From: JAAYXE01 sp964391195
GTDB taxonomy: Bacteria; Chloroflexota; Anaerolineae; Anaerolineales; UBA4823
Length of the DNA stretch: 64,000 bases
Assembly (NCBI GenBank): GCA_964391195.1
Contig: CAYMLG010000015.1
Location: 1 to 64,000, forward strand
Direction: 5' to 3'
Below the pieces are notes generated by a model. That model did not search any database, had not been told where the DNA came from, and saw only the letters and a program-made list of their open reading frames with translations. A program made the position numbers and the translations under genes. Numbering within the stretch: the stretch's first letter is position 1; each line of letters begins with the position of its first letter. This document shows, piece after piece, positions 51,769-61,206 of the stretch.

Positions 51769-53151
51769 ATGTCTTCCCTACTTGTTCGCAACGCTTCCGT
51801 TTTGGTGACCATGGACGATCAAAGACGGGAGATACTCGATGGAGGTCTCTTCGTCCGCGATGGCTTCATTGAACAGGTTGGCCCCACCACAGATTTGCCC
51901 CAGGAGGCGGATGAAATTCTGGACCTCAGCGGTCACATTCTCCTTCCCGGGCTGGTCAACACTCACCACCACTTCTATCAGACCCTCACCCGCGCCGTCC
52001 CCGCCGCTCAAAATGCCAATCTCTTCAACTGGCTGAGCACCCTCTACCCCATTTGGGCTCGCATGCAGCCCGAACACATTCGTGCTTCCGCTCAAACCGC
52101 CCTGGCGGAGCTGGCGCTGTCCGGCTGCACCACCGCCAGCGATCATCTCTACCTCTTTCCCAACGGCTCGTCGCTGGAGGATGAAATCCAGGCCGGGCTG
52201 GAGGTCGGCATCCGTCTCCATGCATCCCGTGGCTCCATGAGCCTGGGCCAGAGTAAAGGCGGCCTGCCCCCCGACAGCGTGGTGGAGGATGAAGACTATA
52301 TCCTCAAAGATTCCCAGCGGCTGATCGAAAAATACCACGACCCCCGACCCGGATCGATGCTTCAGATCGTCCTGGCGCCCTGCTCTCCCTTCAGCGTCAC
52401 CCCCGATCTGATGAAAGAAAGCGCCATCCTGGCCCGCCAGTATGGGGTCCGCCTGCACACTCACCTGGCCGAGACCCAGGACGAAGAAGCCTTCTGCCTG
52501 GAAAAGTTCGGACACCGGCCGGTGGCTTACATGGAAACCCTGGGCTGGGTGGGAGACGACGTGTGGTTTGCCCATTCCGTGCATGTCAAAGGGGACGAGA
52601 TCGAAGTCTATGCTCACACCGGGTGTGGCGTAGCGCACTGCCCCACCTCCAATATGCGCCTGGCTTCCGGCATCGCCCCCATACTCGACATGCGCCGTGC
52701 TGGGGTCAAGGTGGGCCTGGGGGTGGATGGCTCGGCCAGCAATGATGGCTCACACCTGCTCGAAGAGGTGCGCCAGGCCATGCTGGTCGCCCGGCTGCGG
52801 GCCGGCCTGCACGGCGCCTCCCTCTCCACCAGCGAAGCCGAACCCCTGATGACCGCCCGCCAGAGCCTGGAGATCGCCACCCGCGGCGGAGCGGCTGTCC
52901 TTGGCCGCCAGGATATCGGTTCGCTCGAACCGGGCAAATGCGCCGATTTCTTCGCCATCCGCCTCGATCGCCTGGATTATGCCGGCGCACTCCACGATCC
53001 GGTCGCCGCGGTCGTGTTCTGCGCCTCGGTGAGGGCCGATTACACCGTGGTCGGCGGGAAACAGGTCGTCCGCCAGGGCCAGCTTCAAACCGTGGATTTG
53101 CCTCAACTGGTCGAGAGGCACAACCGCCTCGCCCGCCAGCTCTTTGTTTAA
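51769..53151 (+). CDS. 8-oxoguanine deaminase / guanine-deaminase-like amidohydrolase
   Basis: A cytoplasmic zinc amidohydrolase (460 aa) of the AtzB/TrzA-like group. The metal motif is VNTHHHFYQTLTRA, followed by HTHLAET, the HSVH histidine, HCPTSN and GLGVDGSASND with the catalytic Asp. The long first segment (HHHFYQTLTRAVPAAQNANL) is typical of 8-oxoguanine deaminase. A related purine substrate such as guanine, or an SsnA-type role, is possible. The ATG at 51769 is chosen over an upstream start lying in the operator. It leads the purine locus. Confidence 0.85.
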   Translation: MSSLLVRNASVLVTMDDQRREILDGGLFVRDGFIEQVGPTTDLPQEADEILDLSGHILLPGLVNTHHHFYQTLTRAVPAAQNANLFNWLSTLYPIWARMQPEHIRASAQTALAELALSGCTTASDHLYLFPNGSSLEDEIQAGLEVGIRLHASRGSMSLGQSKGGLPPDSVVEDEDYILKDSQRLIEKYHDPRPGSMLQIVLAPCSPFSVTPDLMKESAILARQYGVRLHTHLAETQDEEAFCLEKFGHRPVAYMETLGWVGDDVWFAHSVHVKGDEIEVYAHTGCGVAHCPTSNMRLASGIAPILDMRRAGVKVGLGVDGSASNDGSHLLEEVRQAMLVARLRAGLHGASLSTSEAEPLMTARQSLEIATRGGAAVLGRQDIGSLEPGKCADFFAIRLDRLDYAGALHDPVAAVVFCASVRADYTVVGGKQVVRQGQLQTVDLPQLVERHNRLARQLFV

Positions 53152-53225
53152 TCGCCGCCCCGGTGACTGCAGCCCGGCCTGGCGGTTTTCCATTTTTCGT
53201 CTATGCGTCACACGGAGGTGCGCCC

Positions 53226-55040
53226 ATGTCCACAGTCCGAAACGCAAAAGAGATAACTGCCCTCACCCGCCAGTTGGTTGATGTCGCGATGGGCCGCCTG
53301 CCGGCCGATCTGGTCATCCGCAACGGGAAGTGGGTGTCGGTCCAGTCCCGAGAGATCATTCCACACACCGATATTGCCATTAAAGGCGAACGCATCGCTT
53401 TCGTCGGTCCGGATGCCTCTCACACTATCGGCGAGCAGACCCAGGTGATCGATGCCGGGGGAAAGTATCTCTCCCCCGGCCTGTTAGACGCTCACATGCA
53501 CGTCGAATCGGGCATGCTCACCGTCACCGAGTTCGTCCGCGCCGTGGTGCCGCACGGAACCACGGGTATGTTCGTGGATCCCCACGAGATCGCCAATGTA
53601 TTCGGCCTGAGGGGCGTGCGCCTGATGGTGGATGAAGCCGCCATCCAGCCCATCCACGTTTGGGTGCAGGTGCCGTCCTGTGTCCCCTCCGCTCCCGGCC
53701 TGGAAACCCCTGGCGCCGGGCTGGGGCCGGCCGAGGTGGCCGAAGCCATGACCTGGGAAGGCATCATCGGCCTGGGCGAAATGATGAACTTCCCCGGAGT
53801 TTTCAACAGCGATGAAAAAATGCACGCCGAGATGGCGGAGACCCGCCTGCGCCGCAAAGTGATCGGCGGGCACTATGCTTCGCCCGATCTCGGCCTGCCC
53901 TTCCACGGTTATGCGGCCGGCGGCGCAGAGGACGACCACGAAGGCACCCGCATGGAAGATGCGGTGGCCCGCGTCCGCCAGGGGATGAAGGTCATGATGC
54001 GCTACGGTTCCGCCTGGCACGACGTCGCCGAGCAGGTCCGCGCGGTCACCGAGGGCGGAATGGACCCCCGGCACTTCATCCTCTGCACCGATGACGCCCA
54101 CTCCGCAACCCTGGTAGCCGAAGGTCACGTGAACCGCGCCGTCAAGCAGGCCATCGCCCACGGCGTCCCCCCGGTGACCGCGATCCAGATGGCCACGATT
54201 AACACGGCCGAACACTTCGGCGTCTCGCGTGATGTGGGCCTGATCGCCCCCGGCCGCTACGCCGACATCCTGCTGCTGAGCGACCTGTCTGCCCTGCAGA
54301 TCGAGACCGTCATCGCCCGGGGGCGGGTCGTCGCCCAGGGCGGACGCTGGAAGATCGATATGCCCCGCTTCTCCTACCCCGATTGGGCTACCAGCTCGGT
54401 CCACCTCCAGCGCGAACTGGAAGCCGGCGATTTCCGCCTGTGCGTGCCGGACGAGCTGCGGGAGGCCACGACGGTCACCGCCCACGTGATCGGGGTGATC
54501 GAGAACCAGGCCCCCACCCGCCATTTGCAGCTAAAAGTACCGGTGGAAGCCGGTGAGATCCGGCCCGATATAAACGCAGACCTGGCAAAGATCGCCCTGA
54601 TCGAACGGCACAAAGGCACCGGCCAGGTTCAGGTGGGGCTGGTGCGCGGTTTCGGTTTCGACACCCCCTGCGCCATCGCCTCCACCGTCGCCCACGACTC
54701 GCACCAGTTGATCGTCGTCGGCACCGATGACGCCAACATGGCCCAGGCTGTCAATGAGTTGGCCCGCATGGGCGGCGGACAGGTGGTCGTCCGCCGGGGA
54801 GAAGTGATCGGTCAGGTCACGCTTCCCATCGCGGGGCTGATGTCCAACGAGCGGGCTGAAGTCGTGGCGCGCAAAGCCGCAACCGTGCTGTACGGCTTCC
54901 GCGCCTGCGGCTGCCAGATGAACAACCCGAACATGCAGCTCAGCCTGCTGGCCCTGGTCGTCATCCCCGAACTCCGCATCTCCGACCTCGGCCTGGTGGA
55001 TGTAACCCGCTTCGACTTCATCCCCGTGATCGAGCCTTAA
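53226..55040 (+). CDS. ade: Adenine deaminase
   Basis: A binuclear-metal amidohydrolase (604 aa) converting adenine to hypoxanthine. The motifs LSPGLLDAHMHVESGM, GTTGMFVDPHEIANV, GLGEMMNFPGV, GGHYASPDL (metal-ligand His), CTDDAHSA and the C-terminal Ade domain (GCQMNNPNMQLSLLALVVIPELR) are all there. The length is normal. GGAGG lies upstream of the ATG at 53226. With the preceding deaminase it would feed purine bases toward hypoxanthine and xanthine. Confidence 0.95.
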   Translation: MSTVRNAKEITALTRQLVDVAMGRLPADLVIRNGKWVSVQSREIIPHTDIAIKGERIAFVGPDASHTIGEQTQVIDAGGKYLSPGLLDAHMHVESGMLTVTEFVRAVVPHGTTGMFVDPHEIANVFGLRGVRLMVDEAAIQPIHVWVQVPSCVPSAPGLETPGAGLGPAEVAEAMTWEGIIGLGEMMNFPGVFNSDEKMHAEMAETRLRRKVIGGHYASPDLGLPFHGYAAGGAEDDHEGTRMEDAVARVRQGMKVMMRYGSAWHDVAEQVRAVTEGGMDPRHFILCTDDAHSATLVAEGHVNRAVKQAIAHGVPPVTAIQMATINTAEHFGVSRDVGLIAPGRYADILLLSDLSALQIETVIARGRVVAQGGRWKIDMPRFSYPDWATSSVHLQRELEAGDFRLCVPDELREATTVTAHVIGVIENQAPTRHLQLKVPVEAGEIRPDINADLAKIALIERHKGTGQVQVGLVRGFGFDTPCAIASTVAHDSHQLIVVGTDDANMAQAVNELARMGGGQVVVRRGEVIGQVTLPIAGLMSNERAEVVARKAATVLYGFRACGCQMNNPNMQLSLLALVVIPELRISDLGLVDVTRFDFIPVIEP

Positions 55041-55144
55041 TGTCACACTCCTGGAGTTCTCGAGGCGCCTCATGGGCTGCTACAGCCGTTCGGAACAGCC
55101 GATCGAAGTCGCTACAGTAATCCTGGAGAGGAAATAGAAATCGC

Positions 55145-55885
55145 ATGTCTAATCCGTCCGTCTCTCAACGCCTGCACGATAGCCTATACCGCCTCATCAC
55201 TTCGACCGATTCGGGCCGGCGTCTCCCCTCGGAACCGGTCCTGGCCCAGCAGTTGGGTGTCTCGCGCGCCACCTTGCGCGAAGCGATGCGCACGTTTGAA
55301 ACCCAGGGGCTGATCCGGCGCAAACAGGGTTCCGGCACGTATGTCACCCATCCCTCGACGGTGATCAAAACCGGCCTGGAGACGCTGGAAAGCCTGGAGA
55401 CTGTCGCCCGGCGCTTCGGTCTCGAAGTCTCCCTCGGCGCCTGGAACCTGGAATCTCGCCAGGCCCTGCCCGATGAATGCCAGGCGTTGAGCCTGGAGGA
55501 TGGCTGTGAGGTGGTCAGCGTCACCCGGGTGATGCACGCCGAAGACCGTCCCGTGGCTTACCTGATCGATGTACTGCCCGCCGATGTCCTTTCCCCGGAA
55601 GAGGTTCAGGAGAACTTCACCGGTTCTGTGCTGGATATGCTGATCCATCGCAGTGATCTGAGTCTGATCTCTTCTCGGACGGAGATCAACGCGGTTAATG
55701 CATCACCGGAAGTGGCGCGCGCCCTGGGCATCCAGCGCGGTGATGTGCTGCTCCGTTTTATCGCTTATCTTTACACCAGCAGCGGGAGGATCGTCGATTA
55801 CTCCCACAGCTACTTTTTGCCCGGATACTTCCACTTCCATGTAGTCCGGCGTATCGAGGCGCCCGCCTCATCGGTAAACGATTAA
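55145..55885 (+). CDS. GntR-family regulator with UTRA ligand domain
   Basis: A 246-aa transcription factor with an N-terminal winged helix (LPSEPVLAQQLGVSRATLREAMRTFETQGLIRRKQGSGTYV) and a C-terminal UTRA domain (about 85-240) of the HutC type, which binds small effectors. It lies inside the purine locus, so it probably regulates it. The TTGTCnGACAA pair at 51673-51728 is the obvious target, although HutC-type proteins more often bind GTnTAnAC. GGAGAGGAAA precedes the ATG. Confidence 0.9.
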   Translation: MSNPSVSQRLHDSLYRLITSTDSGRRLPSEPVLAQQLGVSRATLREAMRTFETQGLIRRKQGSGTYVTHPSTVIKTGLETLESLETVARRFGLEVSLGAWNLESRQALPDECQALSLEDGCEVVSVTRVMHAEDRPVAYLIDVLPADVLSPEEVQENFTGSVLDMLIHRSDLSLISSRTEINAVNASPEVARALGIQRGDVLLRFIAYLYTSSGRIVDYSHSYFLPGYFHFHVVRRIEAPASSVND

Positions 55886-55919
55886 CGTTCAAACAAAACC
55901 CATAAGAGAGGAGCCAGTC

Positions 55920-57146
55920 GTGGAAAAAGTATTTCAGGAAACCGTACAAGCAGTTCAGAGCCAGGTGGCCGAAAACCGCGAGCGAATTATCCAGTTCATG
56001 CGCGAAATTGTCGCCATCCCCAGCATGGAATCGCAGATTGGCGAGGTCGGTGAGCGCATCGGCGAGGAAATGAAAGCCCTGGGCTTCACCGAGGTGCGGT
56101 TTGACAAAATGGGGAATATCCTTGGCCGCATTGGCGATGGGCCGCGGGTCATCGTCTTCGACTCGCACATTGATACTGTAGGTGTGGGCGATCCTGCCAG
56201 TTGGTCGCACGATCCTTTTGAGGGCAAGGTTGAAGACGGGGTACTCTATGCCCGCGGCGCGTGCGATGAAAAAGGCAGCACCCCGGGGATGGTGTACGGC
56301 CTGAGCATTGCCAACCGCCTCGGCCTGCTCGAAGGTTGGACGGCCTATTACTTTGGCAATATGGAAGAATGGTGCGACGGCATCGCCCCCAACAGTTTTG
56401 TCGAGGTCGATCCGGGTGTCCGCCCCGATTTCGTGGTCATCGGCGAGCCGACCAAAATGCAGGTGTATCGCGGGCACAAAGGTCGCCTGGAGATGCGCGT
56501 GGTGGCGAAAGGCCGCAGCGCCCATGCCGCCAGCAATCACCTGGGCGAAAACGCCATCTACATGCTACTGCCGGTCATCGCCGGCATCCGCGACCTGGAA
56601 CCTAAACTCGGCGACCATGCCTTCCTGGGGCACGGAAAAATCACGGTCAGCGATATGGAAGTGAAAACCCCCAGCATCAATGCTGTGCCGGATGAAGCAG
56701 TCATCTACATCGACCGCCGCATGACCTTCGGCGAAACCAAGGAAGAGGTCATCGCTCAGGTCGAGGCCCTGATCCCCGAGGAGTTGAAGTCCAAGGTAAA
56801 GGTAGAGGAATTGTTCTACGATGAACCTTCTTATACCGGGTTCGTCTTCCCCGTCGATAAGTATTTCCCCGCCTGGGCCCTGGATGAAAACCACCCCCTG
56901 GTGGAAGCGGGCCAGGAAGTGCGACGGCAGATCAGCCTGCCCGATACACCGCCCGGAAAATGGAACTTCAGCACCAACGGCATTTACTGGGCCGGAAAAG
57001 CCAACATCCCCAGCATCGGTTTTGGCCCCGGGGATGAAGAAACTGCCCATACCGTCCTCGACAGTGTTCGCCTGGATGATGTGGTCAAAGCCACAGAGTT
57101 CTATGCCCTCCTCCCGGCTGTGCTGGCCGGAAAACTAAATTCCTAA
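55920..57146 (+). CDS. ygeY: YgeY-type M20 metallohydrolase
   Basis: A 408-aa M20-family metallohydrolase closest to the YgeY group associated with anaerobic purine catabolism and selenium-linked loci. Metal motifs are FDSHIDTVGVGD, GACDEKGS, FGNMEEWCDG (catalytic Glu pair) and a late His (EETAHT). The GTG start at 55920 follows GAGAGGAG. It lies 21 bp upstream of ygeW. The exact substrate (a carbamoylated or diamino acid intermediate) is not defined by sequence. Confidence 0.88.
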   Translation: MEKVFQETVQAVQSQVAENRERIIQFMREIVAIPSMESQIGEVGERIGEEMKALGFTEVRFDKMGNILGRIGDGPRVIVFDSHIDTVGVGDPASWSHDPFEGKVEDGVLYARGACDEKGSTPGMVYGLSIANRLGLLEGWTAYYFGNMEEWCDGIAPNSFVEVDPGVRPDFVVIGEPTKMQVYRGHKGRLEMRVVAKGRSAHAASNHLGENAIYMLLPVIAGIRDLEPKLGDHAFLGHGKITVSDMEVKTPSINAVPDEAVIYIDRRMTFGETKEEVIAQVEALIPEELKSKVKVEELFYDEPSYTGFVFPVDKYFPAWALDENHPLVEAGQEVRRQISLPDTPPGKWNFSTNGIYWAGKANIPSIGFGPGDEETAHTVLDSVRLDDVVKATEFYALLPAVLAGKLNS

Positions 57147-57167
57147 AGATTAAAGGAGAATTGTTCG

Positions 57168-58145
57168 ATGCAAACTCATCTGAAAGGCCGTGACTTTATC
57201 GGCGATCTGGATTTTTCGAAGGAAGAAATTGAGACCGTGTTGGACGTGGCCTTCGATCTGAAGCGCCAACGCGCCCTGGGCCAACCCCACCCCTACCTGC
57301 GTGATAAAGTGCTGGCCATGCTCTTCTTCTTCTCCAGCACCCGCACCCGCGGCTCATTTGAAGCCGGGATCGCCCAGCTCGGTGGGCACGGGGCCTTCAT
57401 CGAAAGCGCCACCACTCAGATCAAGCATGGCGATACGGCGAAAGAAATTGGGGAGATCTACGGCCGCTACTTCGACGGGCTCGCCATCCGCCACTGCGAT
57501 TGGGGCCTGGGGAACCAGTACATCAACGAGGTGGCCCGCAATTCGCGCACCCCGGTGCTGAATATGCAGTGCGACATCTACCACCCCTTCCAGTGCCTGG
57601 CCGACCTGATGACCATTATCGAAAAGAAGGGTCGTGACCTGCGCCGGAAAAAGGTGGTGGTCTCCTGGGCTTATGCCGCTTCTTATCTCAAACCCATCTC
57701 CGTTCCCCAGTCGCTGATCCTCCAACTGCCGCGCTTTGGCATGGATGTCACCCTGGCCTATCCTGAAGAGTTTATGCTCATGCCGGAAATCGAGGCCGAA
57801 GCACAGGCTCAGGCGCAGAAATACCACACCGGCTTCGAGATCGTGCACGACATGGAAGAAGCCTTCAAGGATGCCGATGTCATCTACGCCAAGTCCTGGG
57901 GACCGCTGCTGACCACGACCGACCCGGTCGAAGGCAAGCGCATTCAGGATAAATACACCAGTTGGATCACCGACGAGCGCAAGATGTGCCTGGCGAAGGA
58001 AGATGCGATCTACATGCACCCGCTGCCGGCCGACCGCAACATCGAAGTGACCGATGGCGTCATCGATGGCCCCAATTCGGTCGTCTATGACGAAGCCGAG
58101 AACCGCCTGCACGTACAGAAAGCCGTGATGGCGTTGACCATGTAA
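57168..58145 (+). CDS. ygeW: YgeW-type knotted carbamoyltransferase
   Basis: A 325-aa aspartate/ornithine-carbamoyltransferase-fold enzyme. The carbamoyl-phosphate site reads SSTRTR (STRTR motif), with HPFQCLADL and the late HPLPADRN loop. Sequence style matches YgeW (IKHGDTAKEIGEIYGRYFDGL, AIRHCDWG). In the direction of catabolism it would phosphorolyse a carbamoyl compound to carbamoyl phosphate, which the next gene converts to ATP. The true substrate is unknown. Confidence 0.9.
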   Translation: MQTHLKGRDFIGDLDFSKEEIETVLDVAFDLKRQRALGQPHPYLRDKVLAMLFFFSSTRTRGSFEAGIAQLGGHGAFIESATTQIKHGDTAKEIGEIYGRYFDGLAIRHCDWGLGNQYINEVARNSRTPVLNMQCDIYHPFQCLADLMTIIEKKGRDLRRKKVVVSWAYAASYLKPISVPQSLILQLPRFGMDVTLAYPEEFMLMPEIEAEAQAQAQKYHTGFEIVHDMEEAFKDADVIYAKSWGPLLTTTDPVEGKRIQDKYTSWITDERKMCLAKEDAIYMHPLPADRNIEVTDGVIDGPNSVVYDEAENRLHVQKAVMALTM

Positions 58146-58157
58146 GCTTCGGGAGCA

Positions 58158-58202
58158 GGATCTCTGAGAGATGCCGGGTGCGCCGGTGTCTCTCAGAGAT
58201 CC
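58158..58202 (+). repeat. 14-bp inverted repeat between ygeW and arcC
   Basis: GGATCTCTGAGAGA (58158-58171) pairs perfectly with 58189-58202, with a further CCGG/CCGG inner stem. There is no T-tract. It lies within the operon, where it may set relative message levels. Confidence 0.65.
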
Positions 58203-58236
58203 TCCCGCTTTGAGAAGGTTTTGGAGGACACGGTAT

Positions 58237-59205
58237 ATGGCCAAGCAAAAAGTTGCTGTTGTCGCCATCGGCGGAAACTCTCTGATAAAAGACAAACAAC
58301 ATCAAACGGTAGAAGACCAATATCTGGCGGCCAAAGAAACCACCCGCCACATTGCCGACATGATCGAGGCCGGCTGGGAAGTAGCCATCGGACATGGCAA
58401 TGGCCCGCAGGTGGGCTTCATTCTCCGCCGCTCAGAGATCGCCGCTAAAGTAGAAGGTATGCACGAAGTGCCCCTGGATGTGTGCGGCGCTGACAGCCAG
58501 GGAGCGATTGGCTACGCCCTACAGCAAAACCTGCAAAATGAGCTCTACCGCCGCGGGATCAAGAAAGCCGTGGCCACCATCATCACCCAGACCCTGGTGG
58601 ATCGAGACGACCCCGCGTTCCAGAACCCGACCAAGCCCATCGGCGGATTCATGGATCAAGAAGAGGCGGAACGTCGCGCCAGAGAAAACGGCTGGACGGT
58701 GGTTGAAGATGCCGGGCGCGGTTGGCGGCGAGTTGTCGCCTCGCCTAAACCGGTGGAGATCGTTGAGTTGGAATCGATCCAGGCCCTGATCAACGCCGGT
58801 GTGGTCGTTATCTCCACCGGTGGGGGCGGTATTCCGGTGATCGACAACGGTCAGGGTGAATATGAAGGCATTGCCGCGGTGATCGACAAAGATCTGGGCA
58901 GCAGTGTCCTGGCCCAGAAGATCGATGCCGACCTGCTCCTGATCTCCACCGCAGTTGAAAAGGTGGCCCTCAATTTCGGCAAGCCAGACCAGAAGTGGAT
59001 CGATTGCATGACCCTTGCCGAAGCAAAGCAGTACCTGGCCGAAGGCGTCCACTTTGCCAAAGGCTCCATGGCGCCCAAGATCCAGGCGATCGTTGAGTTC
59101 CTTGAGAACGCCGAAAACAAAGAAGGCAAAGCCGGCCTGATCACCAATCCAGAAAATATCGGCCGGGCCCTGAGACGCGAAACCGGTACCTGGATCGTTC
59201 CTTAA
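58237..59205 (+). CDS. arcC: Carbamate kinase
   Basis: A 322-aa amino-acid-kinase-fold enzyme making ATP from carbamoyl phosphate. It shows VAIGGNSL, GHGNGPQVG, the STGGGGIPVI loop, AVIDKDLGSSVLA, and ITNPENIGRAL at the end. The ATG at 58237 follows TTGGAGG. Behind ygeY and ygeW it completes an energy-yielding tail like the YgeW/YgeY/YqeA set of E. coli. Confidence 0.95.
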   Translation: MAKQKVAVVAIGGNSLIKDKQHQTVEDQYLAAKETTRHIADMIEAGWEVAIGHGNGPQVGFILRRSEIAAKVEGMHEVPLDVCGADSQGAIGYALQQNLQNELYRRGIKKAVATIITQTLVDRDDPAFQNPTKPIGGFMDQEEAERRARENGWTVVEDAGRGWRRVVASPKPVEIVELESIQALINAGVVVISTGGGGIPVIDNGQGEYEGIAAVIDKDLGSSVLAQKIDADLLLISTAVEKVALNFGKPDQKWIDCMTLAEAKQYLAEGVHFAKGSMAPKIQAIVEFLENAENKEGKAGLITNPENIGRALRRETGTWIVP

Positions 59206-59672
59206 TAACCTGTACAGTTTCTCCGAGTAGGACAGGCAGCCCGGTAGAAACACTCACCAGCGATACGCACGGTTCGAGGGGTGACTTGATACCCCAAATT
59301 GGTAACAACTCACCCCGCCTGCGGTTGGTCACATATCTCCTTTCTGGGTTACGTTTGATCGACTCTTCTAATAACCAAGTCGCAAGATCGACCTCCCCTG
59401 AGGTAAAATTGGTGTTGACCTATTCGGAGCCAATCCAACACTTACAGGTCTCGCCAAATCCTTAAGGTGTTCCTTGCACATTGAAGACAGGAACAAGCGA
59501 ACCAATTGTGAGAATCAAACGTTCAGGGGATCCCCGGGACGTTGATTTGGTTTCTTATAGCTTCCGACGAAGAAAGGAGGTGGCCTCCGCAAAAGACTGA
59601 CAAATTTCCTGTCCTGAAAGTAAAGTCCTTCGATTCCCTATCTACCCAGACACTATCTGAGGAGGAGTACAA
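59206..59672. promoter_or_regulatory. Leader region of the nucleoside transporter operon
   Basis: A 467-bp gap without a credible gene. A hairpin around GGGGATCCCC (about 59515-59553, arms ATCAAACGT/ACGTTGAT) and AAAGGAGGTGG (59575-59585), which can fold on itself as GGAGG-TGG-CCTCC, lie in the second half. The true ribosome site GAGGAGG is just before 59673. It resembles the glpF leader in having a second strong Shine-Dalgarno far upstream. No purine riboswitch is recognisable. Confidence 0.4.
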
Positions 59673-60956
59673 ATGCAAAAAAAACCTATGTGGCGAATTG
59701 TCAGTCTGCTCGTCCTGGTTGCGATGATCCTGTCCGCCTGCGCGACCCAACAGCCTCCCGCCCCGACCGCCGCGCCGCCGGAGTCCCAAGGAGAGGCCCC
59801 CGAGCCGCCGCAGCAGCCCGCTGATGCAGGCGAAACAGTCGGTGGTTTCCAAATCCCGGATGTCGAAGAGGGCAAGTTCAATGTCGCCTTCGTCCTGATC
59901 GGCCCCCATGATGATGGCGGCTGGTCCCAGTCCCACTATGAAGGGCTTGAGTACGTCCAGCAGAACGTTCCCAACGTCCACACCGCCTATGTAGAGAATG
60001 TCCCTGAAGGCGCGGACTCCGAGCAGATCTTCCGCAGCCTGTCACGCAAAGGTTTCGACCTGATCTTCGGCACTTCCTTCGGTTTCATGGATCCGATGGA
60101 AATCGTCGCCAGCGAGTTCCCCAACACCACATACATTCACGTTTCTGGGTTCAAGTCCAACCAGACTAACTTCGGCAACCTCTTCGGGGCCATGGAAAAC
60201 ATGAAATTCCTGGCTGGCATGGTCGCCGGTGCTCGCGCCAAACTCGATGGCAACCCCCGGCTGGGTTATATGGCTACCTTCCCCATCCCCGAAGAACTGC
60301 GCCTGGGCAACGCCTTCGCCCTCGGTATGAAGAAGACCTGCCCCGAATGCACCATGGAAGTGCGTTTGCTCAACACCTGGCACGATCCGATCATCGAAAG
60401 AGACGCGGCTGCCTCCCTGTTTGACGCCGGCGCTCAGGTGGTCTTCACCGGCGCCGATACCCCGGCCGTGGCCGATGTGGCTCAGGAAAAGGGCAAATGG
60501 GGCATCACCTATGACTGGGTTGGCTCCTGCAAAGTCGAGCGCTGCCTCACCGTTCCCTACTGGAATTGGGGTCCGGTTTACGCCCGAATTACCCAGGGCG
60601 TGATCGACGGCACCTACCAACCGGGTTGGGATTACTTCGACGCCGACAGCGGCAGCCTTGGCCTGCTTGGATTCATGGAAGGCCAGGAACTCACCCCCGG
60701 CCTGAAGGACCTGCCCCCCGAGGTGATCGAAGAAGTGCGGTCCATCATGGCCAAGATGCTGGCCGGCGAGTTCACCCGCTTCGATGTCTTCTCCGGCCCC
60801 ATCTACGATAACAAGGGCAATCTGGTGGTCCCGGAGGGCGAGAAGTTCGAGCAGGCCGACCTGGATCAGTTCCCCCCTGGCGCCGAGGGCCTGGAATGTA
60901 AGTACTGCATGTACTGGTGGGCCGATGGCGTGAATGCCGAGCTGCCCGAGAACTAA
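59673..60956 (+). CDS. BMP-family substrate-binding lipoprotein
   Basis: A solute-binding lipoprotein (427 aa) of the basic membrane protein family, which binds nucleosides (PnrA/BmpA type) or related compounds for ABC uptake. A signal peptide ends in the lipobox LSAC, followed by a Pro-rich spacer. The BMP domain starts at NVAFVLIGPHDDGGWSQSHYEG and carries IIERDAAASLFDAGAQVVFTGAD. GAGGAGG precedes the ATG. It sits between the purine genes and its own ATPase and permeases, pointing to purine nucleosides or bases as cargo. Confidence 0.92.
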   Translation: MQKKPMWRIVSLLVLVAMILSACATQQPPAPTAAPPESQGEAPEPPQQPADAGETVGGFQIPDVEEGKFNVAFVLIGPHDDGGWSQSHYEGLEYVQQNVPNVHTAYVENVPEGADSEQIFRSLSRKGFDLIFGTSFGFMDPMEIVASEFPNTTYIHVSGFKSNQTNFGNLFGAMENMKFLAGMVAGARAKLDGNPRLGYMATFPIPEELRLGNAFALGMKKTCPECTMEVRLLNTWHDPIIERDAAASLFDAGAQVVFTGADTPAVADVAQEKGKWGITYDWVGSCKVERCLTVPYWNWGPVYARITQGVIDGTYQPGWDYFDADSGSLGLLGFMEGQELTPGLKDLPPEVIEEVRSIMAKMLAGEFTRFDVFSGPIYDNKGNLVVPEGEKFEQADLDQFPPGAEGLECKYCMYWWADGVNAELPEN

Positions 60957-60966
60957 GGCCCGGCGA

Positions 60967-61005
60967 TCCGGCTGCGGGCAGGCGACCATCCGTCTCGCAG
61001 CCGGA
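60967..61005 (+). repeat. Hairpin 1 after the binding-protein gene
   Basis: TCCGGCTGCG (60967-60976) pairs with 60996-61005. It starts 10 bp after the stop codon. Confidence 0.6.
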
Positions 61006-61015
61006 CCCTGCAACC

Positions 61016-61056
61016 TGTATTCGTTGGGAGCGAGGTACACGCTCCCAACGAATACA
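61016..61056 (+). repeat. Hairpin 2 after the binding-protein gene
   Basis: TGTATTCGTTGGGAGCG (61016-61032) pairs perfectly over 17 bp with 61040-61056, loop AGGTACA. Confidence 0.7.
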
Positions 61057-61081
61057 GCGAACACATTATTGAACAATCAGG

Positions 61082-61136
61082 CCGGTCTGTTGGCCGGACA
61101 TGCTCCCAGCCATGCGCCTACCGGCCAACAGACCGG
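61082..61136 (+). repeat. Hairpin 3 after the binding-protein gene
   Basis: CCGGTCTGTTGGCCGG (61082-61097) pairs perfectly over 16 bp with 61121-61136 around a 23-nt loop. The three hairpins in a row probably favour binding-protein mRNA over the downstream transporter genes. Confidence 0.7.
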
Positions 61137-61206
61137 GGAACCGCTTCGCTACTGCCTGTTTTGCTCCCCTTAGTAACGAGGCATAGTACCCGGAGAGGGA
61201 TTGTCT

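Noticed and set aside
59206..59672. Purine riboswitch upstream of the nucleoside transporter
   Set aside because: The conserved junction elements of purine riboswitches (TATA...CTACC...ACTACG pattern) are not present.
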